From NCBI RefSeq assembly GCF_000143415.4, contig NW_003314332.1:471494-535493 (forward strand): DNA of 64,000 bases, in the 5' to 3' direction. The notes below the pieces were generated by a model. That model had not been told where the DNA came from. It was given only the letters and a program-made list of their open reading frames with translations, and ran no database searches. A program made the translations under genes and the position numbers. Shown in pieces: positions 21,860 through 32,526 of the stretch. Numbering within the stretch: position 1 is the first letter of the stretch; every line of letters starts with the position of its first letter. This DNA is from Selaginella moellendorffii (lineage: Eukaryota; Streptophyta; Lycopodiopsida; Selaginellales; Selaginellaceae).

Positions 21860-22792
21860 ATGGATTGGGTGACTAAGTTTGCAATTCTTTGCTCATTTCT
21901 AGCTCTTTCTGCAGAATCATACACAACAAATTTCTCATCAGATCGCAACACCCTTTCCACAGATGATATTCGCATCATCCTAGAAGCCATGCACGATGCT
22001 ATCAAGCTCTTCTCTGGCGAGCAGTACTACCCAGTTGGATCCGCTTTCATCGATTTCGTGACCGTCACGAACAACGTTGTGGTCAACTTTATATTCTTTG
22101 TGTACGAAGGAGGCCAGGTCCCAGACTACTGCCGAGTAGGTGCTGATGGACAGCATTACATTCGTGGAAGAGTTCTCCAGGCCACCCTTGGGAATATACT
22201 CCACTATTGCACAAACCAAATGCTCCTCTATGGAGCTAGCAAGATGTTATCAGTCATGGACGTTGTGGGTATAGACTATGTGATTGCACACACTGACCAA
22301 GGTCCCACTCTTGATTTTTTCTATGATTATTCCAATACTTCAGTTGAAACAATGGAGGACTCTTATAAAACATCAATGCATGGTTTACCACGTAGAAGCT
22401 GCGTGACTCGGTTCACAACGCTGGACAGTGGCTTTTACAATTTGCTTCCAAAGGGCTATCACTTGACCACATCAAATAATTACTACAGTTTGGGGGTGGA
22501 GGACGATTGTAGTGTGGCGGTCAAAGCTGGTGGCAAAGAGATCTGGAGGAATGGCTATCCGCGGCTCAGAGATGTGAATTGTGGCCTCAGAATCCAAACG
22601 GATGGAAACATGGTTATGTTTGAGCGATCGAGTAAAAGAGTGATCTGGGCTGTGAACAAGCTCTGTCAAGGTCTTTGCTATACTTTCCTTACCATCCAGG
22701 ACGATGGAAATGCTGTGCTCTACCATGTATATAAACATAGCACCGAGATGATACCTGTGTGGGATTCGAAAACATATCATAAGCACAAATAA
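21860..22792 (+). CDS. secreted GNA/bulb-type lectin-domain protein (lectin-1)
   Basis: Single-exon gene, ATG at 21860, 310 residues. Residues 1-20 form a signal peptide (FAILCSFLALSAES). Residues about 25-190 are an unrecognised domain beginning TLSTDDIRIILEAMHDAIKL. Residues about 195-305 are a bulb-type (GNA, B_lectin) mannose-binding-like domain. Three repeats of the QxDxNxVxY type are visible: EDDCSVAVK (degenerate), IQTDGNMVMF and IQDDGNAVLY. Members bind mannose and often act outside the cell. The gene at 58269-59126 has the same two-part plan and shares the opening TxxDIxxII motif. A role in defence or adhesion is inference. The first sugar-binding repeat lacks the consensus Gln and Asn, the other two look usable. 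Confidence 0.8.
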   Translation: MDWVTKFAILCSFLALSAESYTTNFSSDRNTLSTDDIRIILEAMHDAIKLFSGEQYYPVGSAFIDFVTVTNNVVVNFIFFVYEGGQVPDYCRVGADGQHYIRGRVLQATLGNILHYCTNQMLLYGASKMLSVMDVVGIDYVIAHTDQGPTLDFFYDYSNTSVETMEDSYKTSMHGLPRRSCVTRFTTLDSGFYNLLPKGYHLTTSNNYYSLGVEDDCSVAVKAGGKEIWRNGYPRLRDVNCGLRIQTDGNMVMFERSSKRVIWAVNKLCQGLCYTFLTIQDDGNAVLYHVYKHSTEMIPVWDSKTYHKHK

Positions 22793-23607
22793 TATAAGAA
22801 AACAATGGTCATCTTGTCTCGATACTTTTCTCGCCTAACCCCTCACCGCGAGCCTTTTCTTGTGCTATAGATCTGGCTGTTCGTGTGATTCCTAGCAGGC
22901 CGCGATGGGATTCTTCCGGAGGATGCAGCAAGAAGGTATGGCACCGAGCCGAGTAACTCTTCTCACCGTCGGGTGAGAAATCAGTCAGCATGGGAGCGTC
23001 CAATCGGGAGCATGAACAAATCAGTCCGAGCGCCCAGGCGCGAACACAAAGAAATCAGTCAGTGTGGAGAAGACGACCAAATCAGTGGAGTGCCAATCGG
23101 AGTCAAACTGGAGCGTCCAATCCCGAACACAAGGACAAAGAGGAACAAAAGACACTTCGTTCGATTTGCTTTCCAAGTGCCAGCTCGAGGTGGATCTTGA
23201 AATGTATTTGATCTCCGTCCTTGGCTCGTCCAATCGATCAAGTGCATGCCAAAACTACTCAGCTGGAAGAAGATGCTACTGCATGATCTCGACCCACCCA
23301 GAGAACAACGATGGAGCTAGAGCATTTTTTCTATCATGCGATTTAGGGTTCTCCTGGTCCAAAGACGATGGAAGACGATAATCTCTTTAGGAATTGACGT
23401 ATAGGGGTGGCCACCATTTCCAGAATCCGAGATCTAGATCTGAAAGCACAGGATTTGCTGCTTCTGTCACCTCAGTTATTGGCAGAGCTGTGCCAAACTG
23501 TGGGAGCATCTGATGGCTTGATTGCTTACCAAATCCGCAGATTCCTGTCACTGCGGATTGTTGTGCTGCACTCACGGCAGCAAAAATCTTGAACCTCTCG
23601 TTGCCTG
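22793..23607. other. spacer between lectin-1 and the Crinkler-like gene
   Basis: Contains loosely repeated GCGTCCAATC-type sequence (about 22990-23130) and no supported gene. Upstream exons of the next gene may lie in 23400-23590, where a Leu-rich frame (DLLLLSPQLLAELCQTV) is open, but no good donor joins it. Confidence 0.4.
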
Positions 23608-25364
23608 ATGTATTTTATTTCAGGTTCGCAATCGGAAGGCTTGAACGCGCGTTTATACATTTCTGAAAGAAAAGATCTGTTGGAGAAGCTTGAGAGTCTT
23701 GTTCGCAAAGAACGAGCAGTCCTCGTGCGAACCCCTCCTCAAAGTGGTAAAATATCTCTTCTTCAGTTGTTAAAGTACAGAACTGAATCGAAACTCAGCG
23801 ACGTGTTCTGCATCAGCCTTGCAGGCATCAGTGGGCACAGTTTCGAGTATATGTGGCATCAGCACTATCCTCGTGAGTACTCAAGAAAGTTTATTTTATT
23901 CTCTGTGACTTGCTGTCATAACTTGCAGATGTTCCAATCGAGAGGCTCAACAGCAGCGAGCCTACACTTGTACTTGTTGACGAAGGGCAAAGTGGGTTTC
24001 ATGCTCCTGATATAACTCTATGGGCCAAGATTAAATCAGCGCAAGCCGGTGGTATGCTGCATATTGTGCTCGTCTCCAGCGTTGCGAGTGACGAGGATGA
24101 TACTGACGTACCGCCAACACCAATTATATTTAAACCAAGTTGCGCTGTGACCCTGCGGTGAGGTTTAGAATTATTCGCATGTAACTTGCGTGATTATCCT
24201 GAATGCAGGCCGCAACATGGTTGTGAATCTTCGGGTCTTTATCTCCATTTAAATGCTGAATGCATGGAATTATGGCAGAACTGGTGCAAATTCTGTGGAT
24301 TTGTACCCAGCAACAACGATATCCTCTACTACGTGATGGAGGTTGGAGATAGACAACCAGGGCTCATGACACACATGCTTGACTGGCTTGTGAGGGGAAT
24401 GTTAAATGACAAAAATCGGGCAGATTGTGAGGAGTTTGCGAAGAGGGAATTGCTTTCTGAACGCTTTATGGAATCGCTATCTGAGATTCGAAGTATCTGC
24501 ACGTAAGTAAAACTAGACACCTGATTTGATGTGATTTGGTTTGTGTTCAGGTTTCGTCATAGGTACTGGCAACCAGAGTATGCGGGTAGCCTCTCCAAAT
24601 TATTGGGATCTAGTTCAGTAAGTGTCAATTTCATGTTTCTAATTTAACTTTTGCTGCAGGCTCTGGGTTTTGTGAAGAAAACAGAGCTGTCGTCGGAAGT
24701 GCTGAGTGCTGCAAATATGCTGTTGAGAAGGGGTCAACTGGTGAGGACCAAAGCCATGAACTTTATGTTCCCTTCGCCTTTGCACCGTCACTATTTTGCA
24801 TCTTTATGTGCCACTGCAACGTTAACGCTGCCGAAGCTTCAAACAATGTGCATTGAGAGCTTTCTGGTCCATGTGATTCAAAGGATGAGTGCGGGACGTT
24901 TGGTGTGTTCTGAATCTCTTGCAACTGATGATGGGACAATATACGAGCGACAATACCAGAATGAGTTCTATCGGTATGTTGCTATTTATGTTGTGTTGGC
25001 CTAACTGAAAATCTTCTGTTACAGTGCATACTGCACACTTTTTGATGTGCCAATGTTCCTGGATGTTGGTAGACTGTACGGTGCGGCAGGACATGTTGAT
25101 TTTTATCTCGCAGCTCTCAAATGGGCTTTCGAAATCGCTCGGGATGGTATCAAACTTGGGGAATTGAAGGGCCGCTACCATGCATTGATATCGAAGGGAG
25201 TGGTGAAGAAGTACATGGTAGTGAACATGGATGCAAGTGGTGTTGTTTATGAAGATGAGGTAGGATTGCTTCAGGTGATATTTGCAGATGGTTACAAGTG
25301 TAATCTTACAAGCTTAAATGCTGTTTTATTATTAAATAAAAATTATATTTTCTGTAATAAATAA
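23608..25364 (+). CDS. Crinkler-like P-loop NTPase with PD-(D/E)xK nuclease domain
   Basis: Six exons: 23608-23872, 23929-24157, 24209-24502, 24551-24617, 24660-24973 and 25025-25364. All are GT-AG and in phase, giving 502 residues from the first ATG. The true 5' end may be spliced instead at the acceptor before 23623. Residues 37-52 give a Walker-A-like loop (RTPPQSGKIS) with Ile where Thr or Ser is normal. Residues about 100-107 give a Walker-B-like strand (PTLVLVDEGQ). The C-terminal part has a restriction-endonuclease fold signature: YERQYQNEFYR at about 380, then GHVDF (D415) and WAFEIARDG (E426), then GRYH. This pairing is the architecture of Crinkler-type (CRN) effectors and their plant and fungal relatives. 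Those are thought to derive from transposon NTPase-nuclease pairs. No ubiquitin-like header or secretion signal is visible. The last 30 residues run into AT-rich DNA and may be read-through past a lost splice site near 25260. Confidence 0.6.
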
Positions 25365-26342
25365 ATAATATATTTTATATAGTTTAAAAGTATTTTTTGC
25401 TATATATTTATAATTTTAGAAAGATAAAATATATTAATTCTAAATAATCAATAGTCTATATATGTTTTTCTCAGTTTAAATTTGTAAAAACCTTAAAGAT
25501 AATTCTCGAATATATAATTATATATTTAAAATATTTTATTACAATATTAAACATCATCTATAACTGGGATTAGATTAATTATTTTAATAACTTCTTAAAG
25601 TTATTTAATTAAATTTATGTACAAATGAAAAATCTTGAAGTGTGACAAAGGTCTACAAAAATTGCTTTGTCACTATAAAACTGAAAGAAAAAAAGAATGT
25701 ACTAACTAACTATTATAAATATTGACAACTAAAACCTAGAGATAGAGAGTGGCTAGAAAAAGCTTTTTCTAAGTTGCTTTTCCTCAAAATTATACAATCT
25801 AAAAATTTAAATGATCATATTCAATGTCTCGTTGGATGGATGAAGAATCTATAGAGGTGTCTTTTGAAGACTATTATAAAGATATGATACACTAAATACT
25901 ACAAACCATGTGCATAAAATCTTGATTTTAAGGTTGAAAATCCTTCTCAAATTTATTATAAAGCTCCTCTACCGAGAATATGTCTAGATCACCTACTATC
26001 CTTAACATCTTTGTAGTGGACATTTGTAAAATCTCATTACTATAATTTGTGATTTGTTAATATTGGCTGCGTTCTCCATTTTCCTCCAGGTCAGTCAGCC
26101 CTAATAGTCAACCCTAATGGCCGCGGGATCCACGTGGCAGGGGCCGGCCGGCTCAGCCCAAGAGGCGGAGCAAAATTCCGCAAATTTTGAAAACGCGCGC
26201 GCAAGGCCCATGGGCGGGAGAGTCCCGGATCCATTGTTAGGGCTTGGGAGCCACAGCCCGGCTCGCCCTAGGGTTTAAGCAGGTGAGTAAGCTGGATTGC
26301 ATCGCCATCGCCTTGTGAGCTAGCCGCGCCGCCTCTCCCAGG
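25365..26342. other. AT-rich spacer and E2F-gene promoter region
   Basis: 25365-26070 is AT-rich with no coding sense. From about 26090 the composition turns GC-rich and contains telo-box-like CCCTAA sequences and a GCGCGC run. This is probably the promoter and 5' leader of the gene at 26343. Confidence 0.6.
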
Positions 26343-28495
26343 ATGTCCGACTCGTGCCTGGATGTGGAGGGCTTTCCAGTCGGCCTCGACACGGAAATGC
26401 AGGCGCTACCCGCCTACAATCGCAAGGAAAAGTCTCTGGGCCTCCTGTGCGAGAAGTAAGTCATCGATGCTCTTTGTACACCTCTTGCGCTAAGCCCAAC
26501 TCCCAAATTGCAGCTTCCTCAGCTTGTATGGAGCTGAGCAAGGCACCGAGTGCATCAGCCTGGACGAAGCAGCATTCCGGCTAGGTATGTCTTCTTCTTT
26601 GAAAACACTCTCCAGAGGATTTTTTTCTCCAAAACAAAGCTCAAGAACAAACACTAGGAATTCAGAAAGATCAACTTTTATTCTGGGTCTCGTTCTATCA
26701 GGTGTGGAAAGGAGGCGCATCTACGACATTGTAAATATTCTCGAGAGTGTAGAGGTGAGTAGTATACCATTAGAAGCCTTTGGTGTCATTGCACTTGTGT
26801 GTCTTTGGCATGACCAGGTGCTGGTGAGAAAAGCCAAGAACTGTTACATGTGGTACGGGTTTACGAGGCTTCCGCAGGCTTTGAAGGAGATGAAGGTACA
26901 CACAGGCTGAGATTGTTTACAGTCTGAGAATGCTGCTTGTAACCAGCAAGCGGCTCTTCGGGAATATGGACTGGATGGCTGGGGAAGCGACAAGCATGAG
27001 GTGAGTTTGTCACTTGTATCTCGCTTGTTCCTGCTAAGGCTGTTTTGTGGACTGGCCAGGAGCACCACCACGATGACAGCGCGCTTGGAACACAGGAGTC
27101 TATCAACATGCCTGATAGTTCTACTGCGTGTCCATATACTGAGTCGTACAGCTTCTACAAGCCCAAGAGCAAAGCAGGTGACCTTGGCTGCATTGCCTTT
27201 GCCGTTTCAAGTGTTTTTTCAGATTGTAGGCGCGAGAAATCCCTTGGTCTGCTAAGCCAGAAGTTTGTGCAGCTGTTCCTCATCTCTCAGGTGGTCTGTT
27301 CTAATGCTACATGCGGTCGCTAACCTTGGACCCTGTGTACACGCAGACACAGGTAGTTTCGTTAGATGAAGCCGCCAGAGTTTTATTCGGAGGATGCACT
27401 GACCCTTCGAAGCTCAAAAGTAAGCTGTGATTTTTGCTTGGCATCGTGGTGCTTGACTTTGGTTTGCAGCAAAAGTCAGGCGCCTCTACGACATTGCCAA
27501 CGTGTTGACCTCGCTTCAGCTGATTGAAAAGGTTGGCCTTCCTTGCTGTAGGCTGTGATTAACGCTTTTCACAGACTCACGGGACGGAGAACCGGAAGCC
27601 TGCATTCAAATGGCTTGGAGTGAGAGACAATGGCAAGTTCAAAAGTTTCTTACGTGGCTTACGTGGTGCTTATCTCTTCCAGGAGTCCTTTTCAAGAAAC
27701 GCCAGTTCCGGCCGTGTAAGCCGACCGATCCGTTCGCAGCCAACGCCACCAAGCGGCAAACACTGAAGCGCGGGGCGGTACCTTACGAACAACACCACAC
27801 GGGTAAACGATCCAACTTGAAACCCTTGCAGCCCAAGTGTGCAAGCTTTGCAGGAAGCACTTCTCTTGCTTGTAACACTAGTGGTCATGCTGACGGAGTT
27901 GCATTTGTTGACGCATCATCCTATGCTGCTGCTGCTGCTGCTGCTTCTGCTTCTGCCGCTCCTGTCCCCCCTGCGGGCTTCCCATATAGTATGGTGCATT
28001 TTGGTGGTGCTGCTGCTCCTTGTGGATGGTTGCATGCGTGGGATGGTGGTGGACGTGATTCATGCAGGTGTGCGGATTATAGGTGCAGCCATTCATGCTC
28101 CATGTTGCCTTCGTTTGCAGCTGAGTGCTCCTGTTGCCTGAATGACTTGGTGGTGCCAAGATGTCCTCCGGCCAACCTTTGTCAATGTCCTTGTAGCATA
28201 ATGCGTGGGCTGGGTGCAGGACTGGGTGGAGGTTACGGCACCAACAGCACCACCACCTCCAATCAGCAGCAGCTACAGCAGTGCCCACTCCACTTTGGGA
28301 TTGCGGCTGCGATGCAGTACCAGAACGAGAGTGAGTTTTCACCAAGCTTTTTCTCGCTGTTAACCCGTGAAGTTGTGGCATGCAGCGTTGAACGGCGTGC
28401 TTGCACACTACGTCGAGTGCTGGAGAAGTATGTGCTTTCAAGGCCAGCAGCGTGGGCTTGATCCCACGTCGTGTGATTCGGCATTTAAAAAGTAG
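26343..28495 (+). CDS. DEL: atypical E2F transcription factor with two DNA-binding domains (DEL/E2F7-8 type)
   Basis: Twelve exons: 26343-26455, 26514-26584, 26702-26754, 26818-26895, 26947-27000, 27060-27177, 27223-27290, 27347-27419, 27470-27531, 27575-27644, 27683-28330 and 28386-28495. The phases close, giving 505 residues. DNA-binding domain 1 is at about residues 28-97 (KEKSLGLLCENFLSLYG, with RRRIYDIVNILESVEV). Domain 2 is at about 163-250 (CRREKSLGLLSQKFVQLF, with VRRLYDIANVLTSLQLIEK). Both carry the RRxYDIxNVL recognition helix. No dimerisation or marked-box region follows, so it binds E2F sites alone and acts as a repressor of cell-cycle and endocycle genes, as known for plant DEL proteins. 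The C-terminal half is Ala-, His-, Cys- and Pro-rich and not conserved to my eye. The splice between exons 10 and 11 uses a weak donor (AAAA|GTTTCT). Reading through the last intron would give a different C terminus. Confidence 0.9.
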
Positions 28496-28544
28496 AAGAG
28501 CTGGCTTTCGAAGAAGAAGGCCCTCCTTTCAGTGCAGTCTAGTG

Positions 28545-28660
28545 CTCAAAGAACTGGTTGGAAAGAACTACTCCTGATGTTGGGGCGTGGAAGAACTTGC
28601 TGGGAGCTTTTGCTAGCTTCGCTTCGCTTGATCAATCGAGCGAAACTTGATGCTGTCCAA
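28545..28660 (+). pseudogene. PPR 3' end remnant
   Basis: In two frames the sequence reads KELVG, then TPDVGAWKNLLGA, then a tail ending LDQSSET. The same PPR end is intact in the gene at 41085-43007 (EELVGRMPITPDVGAWKNLL). The LDQSSET segment is the sequence just upstream of PPR-B at 32690-32715. So a short piece of the PPR-A/PPR-B junction sits here, out of frame and dead. It lies just 3' of the leftward GDSL gene. Confidence 0.7.
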
Positions 28661-28926
28661 GGAGAATAATCAAAGGAAATTCTCCGTCTAGTGATCCTAG
28701 TGATACCCAAAGGTGCTCCGATCTTCCCATCGTCGGATCCGGCCTGAATTGCTCCAGAGCTCTGGAGTGTGATCGGAGCGCTATACGAATTGGTCCGCAC
28801 GGTTAGACCACGAGTTATAATCCAGCTACGTTCGCCACCTTCTTCACGCACCTTCATCATTCAAATTGTAAACAAATCAAATTTCAGATTTTATTAAATT
28901 GTCTTGAATGACAAAAGTTTTCAAAG
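28661..28926. other. spacer between PPR remnant and GDSL gene
   Basis: A short motif, AATCAAAGGAAATTCTCC at about 28668-28685, recurs inverted near 44735-44755 on the far side of the other GDSL gene. This suggests that the inverted duplication extends into this spacer. No gene is seen. Confidence 0.5.
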
Positions 28927-30099
28927 CTAGTTTTCAGAGGGTGGCATTGGAATACCACACCCTGGAAGTAAATTTAATCTTGGAGAGATAAAATTGCCAT
29001 GTAGAACAAATTGAGATGATACCTCATAGAAATGTTGTGTGTAATGTGTGCCATCCCAAGTAACATGTTCTCCAGGATTTTTACAAGTAGTGCCATTTGT
29101 TTGTCCACAACCACAAAGTGCTAAACCTTCACAATGATAATCATTTCCTGGTATACCACAACAAGCACTTTTATAGCTTTTAAATTTGTAGTGATGCATG
29201 TTCTTTATCACATGATCAGTTGCTGCAAACCAATCAAAATGATATATGTTAATATCATCATTTTGGTAATTAATATCAATCACCATATCCAAAAGCTGTT
29301 TGTTAAAGGTTTCAAATACTTGTGTAACCTCAACAATACATCCAAACTGATCAGTATGTGTATTAAAGATATCAGCAAATTCTGTAAATGCAGATATATA
29401 ACCTGGAGCACAATCTGAACGAGGAAGATTCACTACTAGGAAATTTCTTGCTCCAGATTCATATAAACTCAAAATACTGGATTTAATTCCCGATAGCACA
29501 GATGGAATAGTGGTATTTAAAATATCTGGAAAACGTGGCATCATATAATTAATATCATTGCCCCCAATCTCAATAAAATAAAGTGCTTTGTTATATAATA
29601 CATTTTTATCCACTTCAGCTCCATCTTGATAATCTTTCACTTGTTCTTTGTGCCATAAAAAATCTGAAACTTGTGCAGATAATATGTGAGGTGTAGCAAA
29701 AGGATTACTATAAACAGAAGGTGGACAAACAGTAGCTCCAGCATAACCGAAATTCAAGCTTGTAAAATAAGTACCATTATATGTTAAGCTAGGACGTGCA
29801 GAATCACCGAGCTTGAGACCACGAGTTAAGAAATCAATAAGCAAATATCCATCACTATATCTCCCAGTAGGCTTTCCAATTGTCATTCCATATGGAAAAG
29901 ATCCGGAAAGACTAGTATTACCAGAAGCAAGTGCTTCAAGATTACGATTTCCAGTGTCAGATAGTGAATCAGTAAGACTGAAGATTGCAGTCGGGCACAA
30001 TACTGATGGAAAATTTTGACGAGCATTAACTTGAAACATAAAAAACATCAAGAGAACCACAAATGACATCAAAGATATGGGAGCCATTGAAAAAGTCAT
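28927..30099 (-). CDS. GDSL esterase/lipase-like secreted protein, copy 1
   Basis: Single-exon gene of 390 residues. The start equivalent to copy 2 is the second ATG (MAPISL, residue 5). Residues 5-26 are a signal peptide. GDSL hydrolases use Ser in block I, and Asp and His in block V. Here block I reads FSLTDSLSDTGN, so the Gly before Asp-Ser is Thr but the catalytic Ser remains. Block III is IEIGGNDINY and block V is WDGTHY with Asp and His kept. The plant SGNH features RPSLTYNG, NFGYAGATV and CCGIPGNDYHCEG are present. The gene is strikingly AT-rich, unlike its neighbours, and lacks the introns common in this family. It is nearly identical to 43260-44423 in inverted orientation, including about 150 bp upstream. 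A TATAAATATA box lies at 30131-30140, very close to the ATG. Confidence 0.9.
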   Translation of the reverse strand: MTFSMAPISLMSFVVLLMFFMFQVNARQNFPSVLCPTAIFSLTDSLSDTGNRNLEALASGNTSLSGSFPYGMTIGKPTGRYSDGYLLIDFLTRGLKLGDSARPSLTYNGTYFTSLNFGYAGATVCPPSVYSNPFATPHILSAQVSDFLWHKEQVKDYQDGAEVDKNVLYNKALYFIEIGGNDINYMMPRFPDILNTTIPSVLSGIKSSILSLYESGARNFLVVNLPRSDCAPGYISAFTEFADIFNTHTDQFGCIVEVTQVFETFNKQLLDMVIDINYQNDDINIYHFDWFAATDHVIKNMHHYKFKSYKSACCGIPGNDYHCEGLALCGCGQTNGTTCKNPGEHVTWDGTHYTQHFYEVSSQFVLHGNFISPRLNLLPGCGIPMPPSEN

Positions 30100-30256
30100 G
30101 AGAATGAATGAATTGTGTTTGAAGAATGATTATATTTATATGTGTGTGTGGTGTTATTTTTATTTCACTCTTGATATTTTTACATAACAAGGTTCACAAT
30201 TATACACTTCATTTCTATTTCTATCGAAATTAGTCTCAATCATAAATTCCTAGCAG

Positions 30257-31163
30257 CATGGTTGGTCCCGACCATTCCTAATGCCGACCGGCCGACCGTG
30301 GTTATCGACCGGCTGTAAAAATGCCGAACGGCCGAATGGTTCACAAAATGTTTTTGAAAAAAAAAAAAAACATTTTTGTAAAACCACATTAATAAAAGTA
30401 GGAAAACCAAAGCATTAAACCAAACCAAACTAAACCAACTACTACTCATCTTCTTCAATATCTTCAGTAAGTTCCTCGACATCTCTAGCATCTTTTTCAA
30501 CAATCACATCTTCATTTGAAAAATTTTCTTCGGCTAAATCTTCTATACCAAGAGATTCAAGCCTAGCTTGCATCTTTACAATCCTCATCCATTGTGATTC
30601 GATTGTAATTGTGTCGAGATCAATTTCTAGGAATGTCATTCCTTCACTTTCAATACGATCCACCACTCTAGTGTTATTATGTACATAAACCAACTTCTTC
30701 AAGTTTTCCAGAAGCAAGTGATTGCGTCGTTTGGTTTAGATCAAGTTCCAACTACTCTAATTTTGCTCACATAGAGAAGAGCACACTCCTTGGCTCAACA
30801 CACGAAGTGCTAACTTCCTAAGCTCAGGCATCTCATATTCATAAAATTCCCACCAAGACATTGGGAATTTCCTTTTTAATTCGTTTCAGCGGACTGCCAT
30901 ATATTTTACCACAATAATTACATTTCCAATGCCTAGCTCCTTTGCCGGAAGCATAAGGAGTGAGCTTAGTAACATGGGACCATGCCCAATCGGGTGCCAT
31001 CGCTCAATTGTGCCAGAATCGCTACGAATCGCTAGAATCAAATCTCTGAAATCACTGGAATCGTAATTTCCATTTTAGGGCAAAAATTTCATGGGAATCA
31101 CCAAACGGAGCTGTCTGACCGCATTCGGCGGATTTCGGCCGAACGCAGTCAGGACCAACCATG
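30257..31163 (-). mobile_element. hAT-type non-autonomous element 1
   Basis: Terminal inverted repeats are CATGGTTGGTCC at 30257-30268 and its complement GGACCAACCATG at 31152-31163. The flanking 8-bp sequences are CCTAGCAG (30249-30256) and CTTAGCAG (31164-31171), a target duplication with one mismatch, as expected for hAT. Inside, on the minus strand, are remains of a transposase. A BED zinc-finger segment (WKCNYCGKxxGG, about 30900-30990) joins directly to the C-terminal dimerisation region (LLLENLKKLVYVHNNTRVVD, 30442-30717). The catalytic core is deleted. The 91-codon frame is therefore a transposase relic, not a host gene. Confidence 0.85.
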
Positions 31164-31307
31164 CTTAGCAGGCGAGAGAGCCGAGAGAGCCAATCGAGCA
31201 AAGACCCAGCAGCAGTGCCAGCAGCAGCATGATCGGGACTGACTTGCCATGGCAAAGATCTTCATTGGCAAACAATAGTATACTTCCAAGGTAGAGAATG
31301 TCGAGAG
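31164..31307. other. spacer between the two hAT elements
   Basis: Includes the right target duplication of element 1 (31164-31171) and the left one of element 2 (31300-31307). The 128 bp between look like host DNA with CAG-rich sequence. No gene. Confidence 0.6.
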
Positions 31308-32526
31308 TATGGTTGGTCCTGACTGCGTTCGGCTGAAATCCCGACCGCCGCCAAACGCGGTTGGACAGGTCCGTTTGGTGATTCTGTTCAGCAAAAAAAA
31401 TGGTGATCGCACTAGGTTTCTGATGCTGCTGCGGCTATCGCCATCGCCACTACATCTCCACTGCTTTGCTGTTCTCCTGCTGCTATGGAGAGATCCATCC
31501 ATCAGATTCCATCCACGAATGCCCAGCCCAGCAAGCCTACATAGAATCCGACAAAGAGGGCTATAGCCTATAGGAGCTGCGTGCGTACCGAGCTCTATAG
31601 GGCGACACTCTCCGGCCTCTGCTTTCGATTGAGCGTGGTGCAGCTCGCTAAGGTCTCGCAAATCAAATAGCCCATGAAATTTTTGCCCTAAAATGGAAAT
31701 TACGATTCCAGTGATTTTAGAGATTTGATTCTAGCGATTTATAGCAATTCTAGCACAATTGAGCGATGGTGCCCGATTGGGCATGGTCCCATGTTACCAA
31801 GCTCACTCCTTATGCTTCCGGCAAAGGAGCTGGGCATTGGAAATGTAATTATTGTGGTAAAATGTATGGCGGTCCACTGAAACGAATCAAAAAGGAAATT
31901 CCTAGTGTCTTGGTGGGAATTTTATGAATATGAGATGCCTGAGCTTATGAAGTTAGCACTTTGTGTGTTGAGCTAAAGAGTGTGCTCTTCTCCATGTGAG
32001 CGAAATTAGAGTAGTTGGAACTTGATCCAAACCAAACTATGCAATCACTTGCTTCTGGAGAACTTGAAGAAGTTAGTTTATGTACACAGTAACATCAGAG
32101 TGGTGGATCGTATTGAAAGTGAAGGAATGACATTCCTAGAAATCGATCTCGACACAATTACAATCGAATCACAATGGATGAAGATTGTAAAGATGCAAGC
32201 TAGGCTTGAATCTCTTGGTATAGAAGATTTAGCTGAAGAAAATTTTTCAAATGAAGATGTGATTGTTGAAAAAGATGCTAGAGATGTCGAGGAACTTGCC
32301 GAAGATATTGAAGAAAATAAGTAGTAGTTGGTTTAGTTTGGTTTGGTTTGGTTTGGTTTAATGCTTTGGTTTTCTTACTTTTATTAATGTGGTTTTACTA
32401 AAAATATTTTTTTTTTTTCAAAAAAAATTTGTGAACCGTTCGGCCGTTCGGCATTTTCACAACCGGTTGATAACCACAGTCCGGCGGTCGGCCGGTCGGT
32501 GTTCGGAACAGTCAGGACCAATCATG
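31308..32526 (+). mobile_element. hAT-type non-autonomous element 2
   Basis: Termini are TATGGTTGGTCCTGAC at 31308 and the imperfect complement GTCAGGACCAATCATG at 32526. It is flanked by a perfect 8-bp target duplication GTCGAGAG (31300-31307 and 32527-32534). Inside, on the + strand, are a BED-finger segment (HWKCNYCGKMYGG, about 31830-31870), then WWEFYEYEMPELMKLALCVL and LIQTKLCNHLLLENLKKLVY, the hAT C-terminal region, in broken frames. The 101-codon open end (32022-32324) is a relic. It has about 290 bp (about 31380-31670) that element 1 lacks, which could be a captured host fragment. The orientation is opposite to element 1. Confidence 0.85.

Noticed and set aside
26180-26200. E2F-site-like GC run upstream of the atypical E2F gene
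   Set aside because: AAAACGCGCGC does not match TTTSSCGC on either strand.
30442-30717. 91-codon frame as a host gene
   Set aside because: It is the C-terminal part of a deleted hAT transposase inside element 1, with a twin in element 2.
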